NCBI GenBank assembly: GCA_037126765.1
Contig: JBBCBC010000012.1
Location: forward strand, 7,068,001 to 7,132,000
Length of the DNA stretch: 64,000 nucleotides
Source of the DNA: Stenogyne calaminthoides
Taxonomy: Eukaryota > Streptophyta > Magnoliopsida > Lamiales > Lamiaceae
Reading direction: 5' to 3'
The position numbers and the translations under genes were made by a program. The notes under the pieces were generated by a model. It made no database searches. It was not told the origin of the DNA and saw only the letters and a list, made by a program, of their open reading frames with translations. Positions 43,137 to 57,100 of this stretch are shown in pieces. Each line of letters starts with the position of its first letter. The first letter of the stretch is position 1.

Positions 43137-46100
43137 AGCTGTATCGAGCCCTTTGTTTTGACTCTGAATTTTTTAAATTGTAATTTAATTAAGTGGACAT
43201 TAAATTTGAAATTGGATAGTAGAAGCTGTTAGATGCTTTTTGCGGTATCCAATTGTCATGGATTTTAATGTTATATTTTTTGTATGCATATAAAGCGTGG
43301 TTTTTTTTTTAATTAGATTTCGTTCGGATTTGTTTTTGCCTCGTGAAAAATCCACGAGTAGACTAGGATTTGTTTGATTTGATCAATGTAATAGACTAGT
43401 CTAGATCTGGGTTTATTTATTTTTTGTAAATAAATTGTAATCGGATCGCGAAGAGACAAAAATTAAAGGGCGAAATCGAGAACAACCAGCGTGGCGGTAT
43501 ATGTATTGTGTTGGGCCTGAAAGAAATTTTGGGCGGCGTCGATGATGGATAAAAGGCCGCCGGCGCTCGAATGGGACGGGCGGATGGATGAAGCGAGACG
43601 GCGGATGCTGAATACCTTTAAGCGCCGCTGAGACGCAGCCATTGGCGGATCTGTAACGCCGCGTAGATCTCGCTGATGCTCGCAGACACTGCCGCGCGTC
43701 GAGAACTTTGCGTGTCCAACGGGCCAGGTTTAGGTCATCCTAGGATCGGCAATGTCGGATCTTGGCTTGCATCCATCATCCTTGTTTGCTTGGCGTGCGT
43801 GGCGTTCGAGGCAAGTATTTTTTTTCGACGAACGAGTGGGAGAAATTTGAGGCGTGTTTCTTCAAGATCAAGCCAAGAAAAAAATCAAACCATGACAATT
43901 GGATAATTTGTGCCCAATATGTTTATTTTTTACTATTTTGCTTGATTTATTTGTGCTATCTTATGCTTTATTTAATTTGTTTAAATGTGTTTGCATGAGG
44001 GTTGCCAAATTGAAAAAATCTCAACTTCAAAATTACTAAGTATGTTTAAATAATTAATTGACAATTTTATTAGGATAATAAAATTGAATTAATGTTCGAC
44101 CTCCATGATTTATTTATTTGTGAATTCTTTTGGAGAAATTCCCCCACGGAATGATCAAAAGATAGGTTTCACATGAATGAATTCCAAAGCGGATGATTGT
44201 GGGTTATTACTAGTGGCGGCGATGACCCTCCCCACGAGGCTCGATCAAAAGCGAAATAGTAATCTGTATTTAATCATGGTTATTACTTAGGTATAAAATT
44301 GATATGCATATACTTCCCAAAGTCCTGTCGATTTTATATTGGTCAAGTGAACCAACTATTAATCTGGATATTAAAGGTTTGTAATTGTTCTTGTTTTGTA
44401 ACCTGCTTGAATGTGTTTAAATAATGACCCACCCCATATGGCTTATTTAAAAACTGTTTTTTGAGATGTTGGGTGATCATGTTCATATTTTTTTTGAGAT
44501 TTTAAATATGATGAATGTGATCGAACCTTGTGATATACTTGTGCTATTGCATATAGTTGTTTATTTCAATTCAGCATGTCGTTACCTTTTAATCCACTGT
44601 TATTATACTTAAAGTCAATACAATATGTATGGAAACTATATTGATTGGAAAATTATAATTGTCTTAAGCTTTTAAAAGCACAAGTGGATTTTGACACACA
44701 AAAAATCGGATGAGCCAACCGGACGAGTCAAAACATGCGGGACTCGTCGGATCACCTTCTTGAGAGATGTAAATCATTGAAAATGGTGGAGGAAAAACCC
44801 ATAAGGGATTACGTCCTCAAAATAGATGGCCCATCTGAACAAACTTGAGATTCTGAGTGGAGATTATGATCTGGAGACTCAGATGAATTTGGTACTTCAT
44901 TCTCTGCCCAGAAAGGTTTTTGAGCATTTTGGCCTCGCTAGCTAATTTGTTGCAAACTTTTGACTCGGCATAAATGATGATAAGGCACCAAACTCAAGCT
45001 TTGACGGCAAGTGGTCCGTCTTCTTCTTCTAGGCCAAGGGTAGGCAAGATAAAGAAGAGGACCAAAGGCCATAAGCAATAAAACTCAACTTGTTGCAAGA
45101 GGCGATGGTAAGATGAGGAATGCTTGTTGAGTCGAGGAAAATCCAAAGAGGAAGTGCTTAAAAAGGCTGCGGTGAGAGAGGACAATGGAGTTTTTGCTGT
45201 TCCAACCCCAAAAGGGCGGAAAAGAAAGGTAATTCTCACACACTAGTTGTTGAAACTTGTTTAGCGGCGTATACTTCTCATTAAGTGGGTGGTTGATCTG
45301 AGATCCACTAATCATGTTGGCTTCCACGGGTTCTAAATGATCCGTGACGTAGTGGGGTGAGATCCTCATCACCTTTGCGCAGCGTTCTGGTAGAAGACAT
45401 TGCAATGCTATGTAAGTGGCGGATATTGCAATCTTCGGTAAATAACGATTATTACCAATACTACTGTAGTAGCGAGACATTCTCGATGCTACATGAGTAG
45501 CGATTAAAAGCGATGGGAAAGTGCACCTATCTTTTGAAGATAAAGTTTTTTGAGATTATCTTTGTGTTCCCGGTTTTAGAAAAGAATTCACTTTTCGGTT
45601 TCTAAAATTCGATTAAAAAAAGACACTAAGTTTCTTCTAATAAGAATGACATCATTTTGAAATGATGAGTGTATCTGATACGGGACATTGATGGAAAATC
45701 TCTATACAATTAAGCTTGCACACCACTCACGAAATGTATCCTATAACACATCAAGCTGTTTTAGAAAAGCGTTCATCGAGGCGTGAGCAGACACTTCTTT
45801 TGGCATCTAAGATTAGGTCATATAAATCGAAAGAGGATCGAAGGTTGGTGAAAGATGGTTCAATGGAGCATCTCCAAGTTGAATCGATTCCAACCTGCGA
45901 ATCATGTTTGGAGGGTAATATGACCAAGAGGGCATTGGAGCCATGGGGAATAGGGCCAAAAAGTGTTAGAGATGGTTCACCACGGATGTATGTAGTCGAT
46001 GTCAACCAAAAGCAAGAGGAGGTTATGAGTAATTTTATTGATGATTACTCAAGGTACATTTTCCTTATGAAGCATGAATCGAGAGACCTTTGAGAAATTC

Positions 46101-48487
46101 TAAATTTTAAGGCTCAAGCGAGAATCATATGGAAAAAAACGTATCAAGTCTCTACGATCGATCGTGGAGGCGAATACCTCGGCGATGAGTTTTTGAACTA
46201 CTTATCGATGAAGGGATTATATCTGCTCCTTTGCCGGAACCCCTCAACAAAGCGGGGTTTTTGCGGAGCGAAAGCAACATAATTCGTTTGGAAATGGTTA
46301 GATCAATGATGAGTTATGCGGATCTTCCCAAGTTGTTACGGGGTTATGCCTTGGAAACAACGGCTTACATTGAACTTGGTGCTATCCAAATCGGTTCCCA
46401 AAACTCCCAAAGAATTGTGGACCGGGGAGCAAGCTAGTATGAGACACATGAGAACTTTGGGGTGTTTACATGTTGGACAAGGAAGCCGATAAAGTTGGAT
46501 CCTCGATCGGAATTAAAATTTGTTTTGTAGGATACCCCGGAACAAAAAGGGTGTATGTTCTATAGTTAGAAGATCAAAAGGTGGACATCCGCACCCACTT
46601 TAGATTTTGGAAGAAAACTATATTGAACCAAAAAAACCCGAAGTGAGATTACCTTAAATGAGCTTAGAGGCAAACCTCGGTCTTGGTATGTTAGATGATA
46701 TACCAAACGTCGTTTTTCTGGCAGAGTCTCTCGTTATAGTGGGAGGGTTGTTAGACAACGAGAGATTCATGGGAATAGGAGAGTCCTCGGACTTGATTTT
46801 CGAATCGAGACCCATGGACAAATAATGAGGCACTCCAAGATAAGGATCTGATTCTTGGCAAAAACAATGATGAAAGCCAAAGTGGGTTTTATGTTTCATA
46901 ATAGAATGTGGGAGCTAGTCGAACCACTTAATGGGGTCAAACCCATTGTATGAAAGTGGGTATATAAGAGGAAAAAGAGATCGGGCGTGAAGGTTGAAAC
47001 CTTTAAAAAAGCAAGACTAATGGCGAAAAGGTTATACTTTCGAGAAAAAAAAGGATCGATTATGAGAAACTTTTTTACCAGTAGCCATCTTAAGTCCATC
47101 CGTATTCTCTTATCGATTCTTTTGCATTTCGACTTTGAAATCTAGCAAATAGATGTCAAGACGACTTTCCTTAACGGAAGTCTTGATAAAGAGATCTATA
47201 TCTGAACAACCCCATGTTTTCATTGAAGCAGGGCCAAGAACACCTAGTTTGTAAAAGCTCAAGAGGTCCATTTACCGGACTCAAACGGCATCTAGAGCTT
47301 GGAACCAAAGTTTTGATCATGTAATAAAGTCTTATGGGTTTGATCAAAACGAGTTTTGAAAAGTTATTGTGTGTATAAAAAGCGTGTCGGAGCTGCATTG
47401 GTATTCTTAGTACTATCGTAGATGACATTGTGATCATCGGGAACGATGTGAAGGTGTGGTCGGGCGTAAGGGCATGGGCGTTTCAAAAGCAGTTTGATAT
47501 GAAAGACTTAGGAAAGCGGGACACATCCTTGGGATCAAGATTACTCAAGATCACAAGAAAAGGATGATCGGGTTATCGAAGTATTCATACATTGACACCT
47601 TTGGTTTTAAAGCGATTGACATGAAAGATTCGAAAAAGGATTAAATACCTTTCGGACTTGGAATCCATCTATCGAAAAATTTCCCTAAGGCGCAAAGGAG
47701 ATAGATGACATGAAAGGCATTCCTTGTGCTTGGTTGTAGAAACCTTATGTATGCAATCTTTGTGCGAGACGGGATATATGCTTTGCAGTAGGCATGGTAG
47801 CAAGATATCGAAAGTAACCGAAGCGAATTGGGGGCGACGATTTAAAAACATTACGAAGTATCTCCAAAAAGAACTCGGGATAGAATGTTGATTTATCGAT
47901 CGAATCTCAATCCCCATCGGCTACATGGACTCGGATTTCCAATCGATTTAGATTCGAAATTATCTGCCTCGATTAGTGTGTTTCAATTTGGGAAGTGTAG
48001 CCATCAAATGGGCGAGTGTGAAGCAATGCATCAACGACTCAACCATGGAAGTCGGGTAAGTAATTGCTTGTGAAGCGGTGAAAGAACCGATTGAGCTCTG
48101 AGACCTTCTTAGTGGACTTGGATGGTGTTACGAATTTGTCTGCAATATCTGCTGGGAAGCGATTTACAAATTCAAGAGAACCAAGAGTCCACGAGTCAAA
48201 CAAACACATTAAAGGAAAAGACATCTTATCACGAGAAATCGTTAGAGAGGAGATATAGATGTGGCAAAAGATAGCGTCGAGGACGACCTGGCGAGATCCA
48301 TTCACTGGCGTCTGTATCTGAATACATTAGAGACATGTGAGTGGAATGGGTGTCAAGGCCGTTGCCAATCTGCTTTGAGTATAAGTGGGAGAAATTATTA
48401 GGTTCGTGTAGGTGACATTAGATGTCACGGACTACTCGAGCGTGTTGTAGTATATTAAAAAGCGGACTTTGAGTATAAGTGGGAGAT
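43137..48487 (+). pseudogene. Copia gag-pol, broken
   Basis: Short open pieces appear in the normal Copia order. Gag-like coding lies at about 44,760-45,060, and a protease-like region at about 45,280-45,700. The GAG-pre-integrase and integrase start lies at about 45,716-46,090, where LVKDGSMEHLQVESIPTCES and FIDDYSRY can be read. The rest of integrase runs to about 46,640, with reverse transcriptase and RNase H to about 48,300. No piece exceeds 130 codons, and the frame changes every 50-150 bases by small indels. 43,440-44,650 holds GC-rich then AT-rich leader sequence without domains. Confidence 0.85.
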
Positions 48488-50283
48488 TGTTGGGATTATC
48501 TTTGAAAATTATGCTTTTTACTTTGTATAATCGAAATTGAATTTCGGACTTATTCTTTTGAAATAAATTGTTTATCAACGATGCTTTAAATATGATTGAA
48601 TGTTATATATATTTCTTTGCATAAATGTTCAATAATTAAATGCGTGTTACTTTAATCAGTTAATTTAGTGATGCGGATCACGAAAGATTAAATTAACGAT
48701 CCTTTGTAACTAAAAAAGTCGCCGTTCCGCGACCTAGATGGAAATGAACAACCATCGCGAAAGGTTGAGGTGTAAGGCTCGAGATTGGTTTGTCTTGACC
48801 AGAGATTACACTAGTGCATGGTGATCTTGTTGAATAGGACCTCTGAGGAGGATAAATTCTTGAGGCCCTGAACAAGGAAGAATTAGACCTCGGTGGTTCG
48901 TTGGGATTGGGATTGTAACTATTGCTTTGACTTATCATGGGTAGCGAATCGAGAGATTCAATACTTTTTATCTTGGGCAATATCTAAGATTTATTGCTAA
49001 GAATCGTAGAAAGTGTGTGTAGAAATGCGCTTGTTTGATTTGCCCTTGGGAGGTTCATAAGTTTTATCATACCAAATCTTGCAAGTGGAATTAGTTTTAG
49101 GTATGGATAATAATGTTGAACCGTTCCTCGACCAAGGACAAAAAGATATTAATTAGGAAAAGCTATTTTGGTGGTTTGAATTAATTAATGGGCTAGATAA
49201 TCTTAAACACGGAAATAATGACCGGGAGCCATATTGTTTGTAATATGGGTTAAGATGGATGGTCAATATTAATTATGTAGTGGGATTAATTAATATTTAT
49301 GGGCTTGAATTATATTGTGGCTCAATATTAGATATTCAAGATCCATTAGAAGGTCAATCTTAATTCTCCTAAAGGTCCTGAGTAGCCCAACATATAGTCC
49401 AATAAGCGAAAAGGTGATTAAAATAAAATAAATATTGTTGCTTATATTTCCTCTCAATTTTTGAAAAATTATGGATAAAAAGGAGAAAAAGATTTTCTTT
49501 GAATTTTGTTATGGAATGAAGATATGTATTCTTGGAATACAAGATTATCTCATTAAATTCAAGAAATCTCCCACTTGGTTATTCATAGTGATATTTCGAA
49601 ATTTTGGAAAATAGAGGGCAAGAAAGATTTTCTTGATTTTCTTGAAAATATATTATGGAAGATATGTATTTCTTGAAATACAAGAATATCTCATAAATTC
49701 AAGAAGATCCAAATCTTGGATTCTTGCACACTATATTTTTTTTAAAATACCATAAAATAGAGGAGGTGGAATTTTGTGGAATATTTTAATTATGGGAAAA
49801 AAATATATGAGATATATTCAAGATTTCTTGGTGACCAAGAAAAGTCTTCCCACATTGAAATATTACTAAATTTTCGTTCACCCTCCCTCTTATAAATAGG
49901 GGATGATTAGTTCATTCCCAAGTACAATTCCATGTGCTGGAAATATTAGCAAATCCACATAAGTGGTGCAACAAAGTTTATTTTTTCGTTTTGTTAATTG
50001 TTAATGTATCCTTCCACCGGATTGTCGAGCAAGGGCTAAGGGAATACTTGGGAAGTCCTTTTGGTTAGTCCGTCAACCGAAGTCAATGCCATCCCGAGAG
50101 AATGCGTTCCGTAAACGTAGATTCGCATCTCGTGGGTTTTACGTGGCTTTTTATATGCATGATTTGTTGTTGCAATTATTATTTGAATTAATATAGGATT
50201 AATTCATGCTAGTAATAATTAATGAATTAAATTTGTATTTAAATATTCACCCCGAATAGATCTGTGCAACTCATTCCCCAACA
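48488..50283 (+). repeat. 3' LTR of the Copia element
   Basis: 1,796 bases, directly after the polypurine tract. Paired with 41,289-43,136. A TATAAATAGG box near 49,890, shared with the 5' LTR at about 42,742, is the likely promoter. Confidence 0.93.
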
Positions 50284-50948
50284 TATGAGTGGTGATATCA
50301 CATTGCTAGAATCCCAATTGTACATTGTTTAATTTCATATTAATTTTGAATGGTTAATTGATTCATGTTGTTCGAATTGTAATTTGTGTTGTTCTAGCTC
50401 AATGATTTGCTTGTTTATATTTTGCTCTCCATTGAGAATCCTTTAGCATGTGGACTGAAATGTTTGTTGGTTTGAGGATTGAAATGTGGACTCAATTGTG
50501 GACTCAATTGTACAGGTTTGTTGGTTTAAATGTAGACTGTAATGTTGTTTTAAATTGAATTTAATCAATGGAGGAACCAATACATCCACTACCATGTATC
50601 GTAATGGAGAAATCCTATGTAGTTGAATTATAAAATTTTATCATGTTGATTCTTTGTACTTGCTCTGATTTATTTTGTTTTCTGATTGTGACACATTGCT
50701 ATTTTTCTTGTTTGTTAGTTACCAGTGATAAGCAAATGTTTGAGCATGTTAATTTCCATACTATATAATTGATGATATGTCGTATGAATCGACTCCGTGT
50801 GAATTCATGCAGTTTGATATGTCGTATTTGGTCCATATATCTATAGGTACTAACTATAATTTATAGACTAATGAATTGCTTTTCTTATCCTCGGAGATTT
50901 ATTGCGTTTACATTATCCATTACTCGGATTAATTACTACTTATATCTA

Positions 50949-51003
<55 letters not shown>

Positions 51004-51132
51004 AGGGACCCATACTTACACATTTGTTATTTGTTAAGAAGGCGTGCAAACAGTTGAATATTAAATCATAAATCAATAAAATAAAATGTGAAATTCTAGA
51101 ATGAATTGTAGGTGCAAATCAAACATAGGTAT
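50284..51132. other. Intergenic sequence right of the Copia element
   Basis: Continues the host sequence interrupted at 41,288. AT-rich, with GTGGACTCAATTGT-type short repeats near 50,490 and a (TA)n run at about 50,948-50,996. No gene seen. Confidence 0.5.
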
Positions 51133-52728
51133 TGTTGGTCCCGATTTGAAAACCCGTTAGTCGCGGAAAATACCATGTGATGCGTATAAAAAATAGGGTG
51201 AGGCGAGTGATTCCAATTACTCTTTTTTTTGCTTTTAAAAAAGCGATGTGTGTTTTGCTTATAATCAAATGCATATGGCAAGTAAGAACATAAAAAGCGA
51301 TAAAGAACACACGATTTTATAGTGGTTGGTCCAACTCCCTACATCCACTCTTCCCTATCACAAGGGGCACCAACTTAACAATCGGACTTAGTTTAACGTG
51401 TTAGTCCAACACTCAATGGATGTTTACCGAGTTCACACTCAAACGGGACTTATCTTCCTCAGGGATCGCTTTATAGATGTTTAAGTTTCTCACTCAAAAC
51501 GAGACTTATCTCCCTCACGGGATTGCCTACCCTCCCTTTTCGGGATTGCTAGATGTTTACCGAGTTCACACTCACTTTTTAAACTTATCCTATCAAACCG
51601 ATTTGGGTAAGGTTTGTTTTTGTTTCAACTAGGTTGAGATTTTTCCTTACATTTGTTTTAGCCTCAATGCTAAGGATGAAAAATCTCTCTAAGCTTAGGA
51701 TATTATATTTGTGCTTAGATCTAGGATAGAACACTACTGAATATATCGTATATATTTCTTGCTCGATGTTCTATGGTGGGAATGCTTTTGTGTATGTGGC
51801 TCTTGGCTCTTGTAGCATCTTTTTCCACATTCTCCTTCTGAATAATGAAGGAAAAACTTGTATTTATAGTGTGGATTTGAATGTTACCGTTGGATGAGTC
51901 TCATTCAAATCCATACTATTTTGTAACCTTCTATGACTTTTTTTCAGCTTGTTGTCTTCCTCTCATTGGTCCACGTCGGTTTGAATCTAACGACTATAAT
52001 CTTGGGATCTTGAGTCTTGAGGTTTCTCTGAGTCTTGAGGATTCTTGATTGGCCAGATTTCTCTTCATGGACCTTATACGATCGAGCATCTTGACACTCG
52101 GGCTTCGGAGTTGACTCTTCGACTTCCAGACATCGACCCTCAAGTCACTAGCACTCGAGCCTAACTAATCGCCGGCCGCGTTACGATTCTCGGTGAACAT
52201 GACTTGGATGACTTCTCTTCTGATTTCTTCTCGCTTTGATTTGGTATCACGATTTACGGTTTTCGATACTCGATTTCTTCTCGTCTGATCTGATCGGCTC
52301 ATGATCAGATCGATTTAGCATCAGTCGGCGCCTCCGGTTTATCTGCGTCAGTTAGTACATCGAGTTTATATCGGGTTAGCATATCGGGTTAAACTTATAC
52401 GATCTTTCGATCACGTCGATCTCGTCGATATCATCACTCCTTTTTATCTGAACCTCTTCTCCCGTCGGTCTTCCGATCTGCTGGCTTAGCTTTTCTTCTC
52501 TTACGATTTTTGCCCGGCTTGTCGGGTTAACTCAGGAACTCATCTTACATATCGATCTCGTCGGTCTAAATCTGCGACCTCGTCTCTCTCGATCATCTTA
52601 AATGCGATTTAAGTGAGTTCTCCTCGACTTGTTCTCTCGTTCCCCTCAACTTGTTGTTGTAGATTAGCTTCTAAAACACAAGTTGATATATTTTCAGCAT
52701 AATTCATCAAAACTAAAATATCCCAACA
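51133..52728 (-). mobile_element. Probable solo LTR
   Basis: On the minus strand it starts TGTTGGGATATTTTAGTTTTG (plus end 52,728) and ends GGGACCAACA (plus 51,133), so it has TG...CA ends and is 1.6 kb long. The flanks GGTAT and GTATA share GTAT but are not a perfect duplication. Repeated segments (CGAGTTCACACTCA..., GGGACTTATC) lie at 51,420-51,600. No coding domain, primer site or second LTR was found. 52,729-53,043 shows nothing notable. Confidence 0.5.
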
Positions 52729-53045
52729 GTATAAACAATCATAAGTTGATATATATATGTCCAATTTAAGATATTTTTTTTAACATAGTAATATATCCTT
52801 GATGCGGCGTTCTTAACATTTTATTGCTAATTTGTAGTATATTGATGGTGCATAGCGATTCATTGACATATATGTGGTTTTAGAGTGGGTCACACGATTA
52901 CTTTTAATAAATCTTTGTCTTCATATCAACACTCCTAATGCATGTTCATACTTTTTAGTATATTCATCCGTCTTTCAATATCTATCCTTGACTTTTCACT
53001 TTTATCATGTGACATAAATTGTGTTGATGTAGATGCCATCTATTT

Positions 53046-54130
53046 AACACTAATTGGGGTCAAAGCTCATTTGATTTTTTCTCTGGTATAGCGTCGGTCA
53101 TAGCGTGGGCGGAATAGTTAAATAATCACTTGATTTTCTTTGCGCATACTTCGATCATAGCATGGGCATTGAATTAAATAATCACTTGGTTTTAATTTAA
53201 AATTGTTTACAACCCATAAATATTCAACTATAAATAAAGTTCACAATTTCATTTCTGTCTGTATTTTCATTTCACTCAATGCTTCTTAATATTCCAATAC
53301 ATGAAACAATGCGGGACGATGGACAAAATACTTGGACCGTCGGGTTCATACTTTAGATTGGTGGAGCGAGCCCCGATTTTCATGCTATGGCATATCGATA
53401 GGCTCGTGAGCGAGACCTCTTGTACAAATTTTTCTCTAGGCGATGCCGTGTAAGAAGCGTCACGATTATTTTAGTCGGTTGATTGATTCTCACGGGTGTT
53501 GGGTGGGATGAGGATAATAATAACGATATCTACCGAACCAAGATTTGTGGAAATACTACATCAAAATTTAGTCCTTCACCTTATATATATTAAAATGAAT
53601 GATTATATTAGATTAAAAAGTTAGGGCTATATATAATAAAATTAATGACTACATTAGATTAAAAGTTAGGGTGGGGGACTAACCTTAAAATTAATAACTA
53701 CATTAGAGAAAAATTAAATAGCAGTAGGTCTCGTTCACGAGCTTTATCATATGCCATAGTATGAAAATTGGGCTCGTCATGCCTTTTTCCCTACCTGGCC
53801 ATATTGTTCCTGAACGAAGTATGAACCAACGGTCCAAGTATTTTCGTCCATCGTCGTGAACAAGATTGTTTCATGTATTGGAATATTAAGAGGCATTGAG
53901 TGAGATGAAAATCTGATTAAAACCTGAAAATGTGAACTTCTATTTATAGATGAATATTTATGGGTTGTAAACAATTTTTAAATTAGAACCCGGTGATTAT
54001 TTAATTCCTTTGCCCATCTTTATATTATACATATACTGCGGTAAAAATCGGTGATTATTTAATTATCTGTCCCACGTTATGATTGAACCACATGCTGAAA
54101 AAATCGATGAGCTTTGACCCAATAGTGTTA
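53046..54130. repeat. Large inverted repeat (hairpin) with ~390-base arms
   Basis: Left arm 53,046-53,430 and right arm 53,724-54,130 are inverted copies, about 85% identical by eye, with a ~290-base loop. Shared blocks include GGTCAAAGCTCAT, ACAACCCATAAATATTCA, the TATAAATA box and CTTAATATTCCAATACATG. Each arm looks like a promoter plus the start of a small frame. The intact-looking frame is on the minus strand at 53,974-53,777 (65 codons). The loop holds three diverged tandem units with AACTACATTAGA/GACTACATTAGAT. Confidence 0.85.
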
Positions 54131-57100
54131 TATAGTTGAAAAATATGCATATCATTTTAATTTATCAAAAAGCTTATTCTTTATGGTAGGAGTCAAAGGG
54201 TTAGAGGTTTAATTGGGAGGGTTGATGAAGGCGTTGATATAAACACATCCGATTCGGTATGATCCTACTTTTTTATTGTGTTTTTCATGTGTATTTGGTA
54301 CAAAAATATGTACATGACTACTACATTTTTGTGTAGATTTTGAGAGCGGATAGTTATGCAGATGAGAGGAAATGGTAAAATGTTCTTTTTTTTGGTTTGT
54401 TATGTTTGACCTTGATTTACGGATTGTGTAAATTGAATTAATGATAAAATAAAAAGTTTGTAGATGACAAATGATTTGTAAAATGTACATCCGGCTTTAA
54501 GAAGAGGAGGGAGGTATAGATGATGAAAAACAAGTGAATCGATGAATAGGGAATATGAATTAAATGGATTACGGTTTGATCCTATTTTTAGAGTTTAATT
54601 ATTATTACTTTGTTGCAAAATATTGGATGCACTTGACATAGTAACATATTTGGTAGATATTGGTGAATGGCGTATACTGTAACAAAGGGTAAGGTTAGGA
54701 AAAAAGCGGTCGGTGATTATACATTTTAATGATATTAGTTTTTAGTGCATTGAGGATTTTTTTAGTTATTTTTGGTATATTTGTAGTTTATGCATCGTGA
54801 ACTGGTTTTTTTTTGTGGTATATCGGAAGGAAAAACTAAAAAGGTGAATGATATCTTGGATGCATCAACTTTCAGTCTGATTCTGATTCGGACGAGGCTG
54901 AATGATAACTTCTGCGGCGAAGAAGCGGTTTTGGTGAGTCGATTACTTATATTCAAGTTAATTGCCCTAGTCATATTCATTTTTTTAACTTTTGTTTTGT
55001 CTTGTTTTTAAGGAAATGTAAGTGTTGAGAGGTGTAACCTATTATAGGAGCAATCTTAAAACTCGATTGAGGTCTAATGAATGGTTGAAATTCACAAAAG
55101 CTCATATTCGAGAGATCGATAGGACACCATCTAGGTACTTATTCAATGCTATTCCGCGTTTGGGCGTGACGGGTTATTGGAAAAGTCGATAAAAATGATA
55201 AAGACATCTACGAAATATCTTGAGATGTTATGATAAAAAAAATAAATAGTTTTATAATTGGGGGGAAAGAGGTGGCAATTACTAATAGGGATGTGGCACT
55301 TGTGTTGGAGATTGGTGGAAAAAAAAAAAAAATACCAATCGACAAAAGAAAAAACTGGACAAATACTTCTGGATTATAAGAAATTTAGGGGAGAAACACA
55401 ATTGACCTGAGAACAAGTCCAGTATTTTGAAAAAGGATGAAAAGAGTTGTTACCATACATTGATGAAAGCGAGTTTGCGGGGCGTTCGCGAGATTGACTC
55501 ATTGTTACTGTTGACCTCCGTTCTTGCACCTTACAAAGTTAAGTCAATCCCATGCCATTTGATGATTATGTTGAGAAGATGGATGAGATGATGACTTATG
55601 GTGAATGCGATTATGTGGTTGATTTATTGTGTAAGCCGGTCGAACCACTAAGGCCAAGTAAAACATGGAGGATGTGTATCTTTTTACCCGATGAAGTCGT
55701 TATATATTTCCCTCTCTTTTGTCATATTTACCTTAGTTTCATAAAAGTTAGAACGCTTTACTTAGTTTATCAATTCATTAAAATCTTTGGCTATGTGAGC
55801 ATGTGAGGCCCGATTGCGGTAGATGAGTCGGTTTGTTCCCCGTTTCCTTAAATGGGATTTGACTATGTTAAGGACGAATTTGAAACATGGTAGTCTTAGG
55901 GATCTACCTTCAAAATACTTAAGTTGTTTATCGTTGTTATATCTTATATTATAAGATTGTTCTTTTTTTGGAAGCATGTACATTCATTTTTTCACATTCA
56001 CGAATTCATAAAAAAAACAACGGTCGTGGGTGTTGTTAAACCCGACAAGTGATGAGAAGGAGGCTTTTTAGAGTTGCTTAGTGAAAGTGAGATTGGATCA
56101 AGCGTCTGTGAAACCAATGGATAAATGATGATGAGGAGATGGTCGTTGACTTCGGAAAAAAGTGAAGATGAAGAAAGAAACGGCCCGGGAATTGTCTTAA
56201 TGCATCTGTTTTTAGAAAGCCATTAAGTGATGAATTGAAGGTGCATCGGACAAACAACGATGTAACCGTCCGCAAAAAATTCGAGGTAGGGCGGGGAGTT
56301 CAAGAGGAAAAAGAATTGGTGAAAATGTGTCAATGAATAGTGTTCGGCTTTCTCGATTGGGAAGGCGAATCGTTTGTTACACCTACCTCAGCGTTTTGTT
56401 GCGCCGATTTTCCATCATTCGGTCTTGATTTATCACAAAAGAATAATGAAGATACAACCAACGTTAATGCCTTTGTGAATAACGTGATCGACAAATTGAG
56501 AGATGATGGACATAAATGAATCGTTGATGAAACCATGCATGATCTTTGGTGATTTGAAGAAGCGATTGACCTTGCAAATTTATCGGGACCAAATTTTGGG
56601 ATATTGAATGATTTAAAGATAGATTGCACCTGGTAAAAGCAAGTAATCTTTGGTGTTGGCGTGGTAATGACTCCATGAGAGCATGCGTAACAAGTTTCTT
56701 CTTGATGAAATTGATAAAACTCAACAAAGAAATAGAGTCGATTGACAAAAATGAAGCACACTTCGCATGATTGAAGAGTTAAACTCAAGGTTGCTTGCGA
56801 AAACAACGAGCCGAGAGCCAACTTTTTTTTCAGCAGATCCTCCTCCACCGCCTAATTGAAGTTTCGTTGATCGTTGCCTACCCCTACGATTTTTGAAACC
56901 CCGTAACCTTGACCGTCTCGATGAAATTGAGCGGATGCACATATCTAAACTTGACAAGCGTGATGCGCGGTGTGTGGTGATGAAAACAAACATAATGAAT
57001 TTAAGCAGTTACTGACATTCACATCACCGAGCTCAATGGCAAAGGCGTTAAAATCGAGAATCAAATCGGGATCGAAAGGCCTTTGGAAATAACACGCAAT

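Larger units (their letters stand above)
41289..50283 (+). mobile_element. Complete Copia-type LTR retrotransposon
   Basis: An 8,995-bp unit flanked by a perfect 5-bp duplication TATGA (41,284-41,288 and 50,284-50,288). LTRs of 1,848 and 1,796 bases begin TGTTGGGATTAT and end CCCCAACA. A primer-site-like sequence (CTGTATCGAGCCC, about 43,139) resembles the initiator-Met tRNA site with bases missing. The polypurine tract AAGTGGGAGAT directly precedes the 3' LTR. Long LTRs and the gag-pol order suggest the Tork/Angela side of Copia, which is an inference. Confidence 0.95.
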
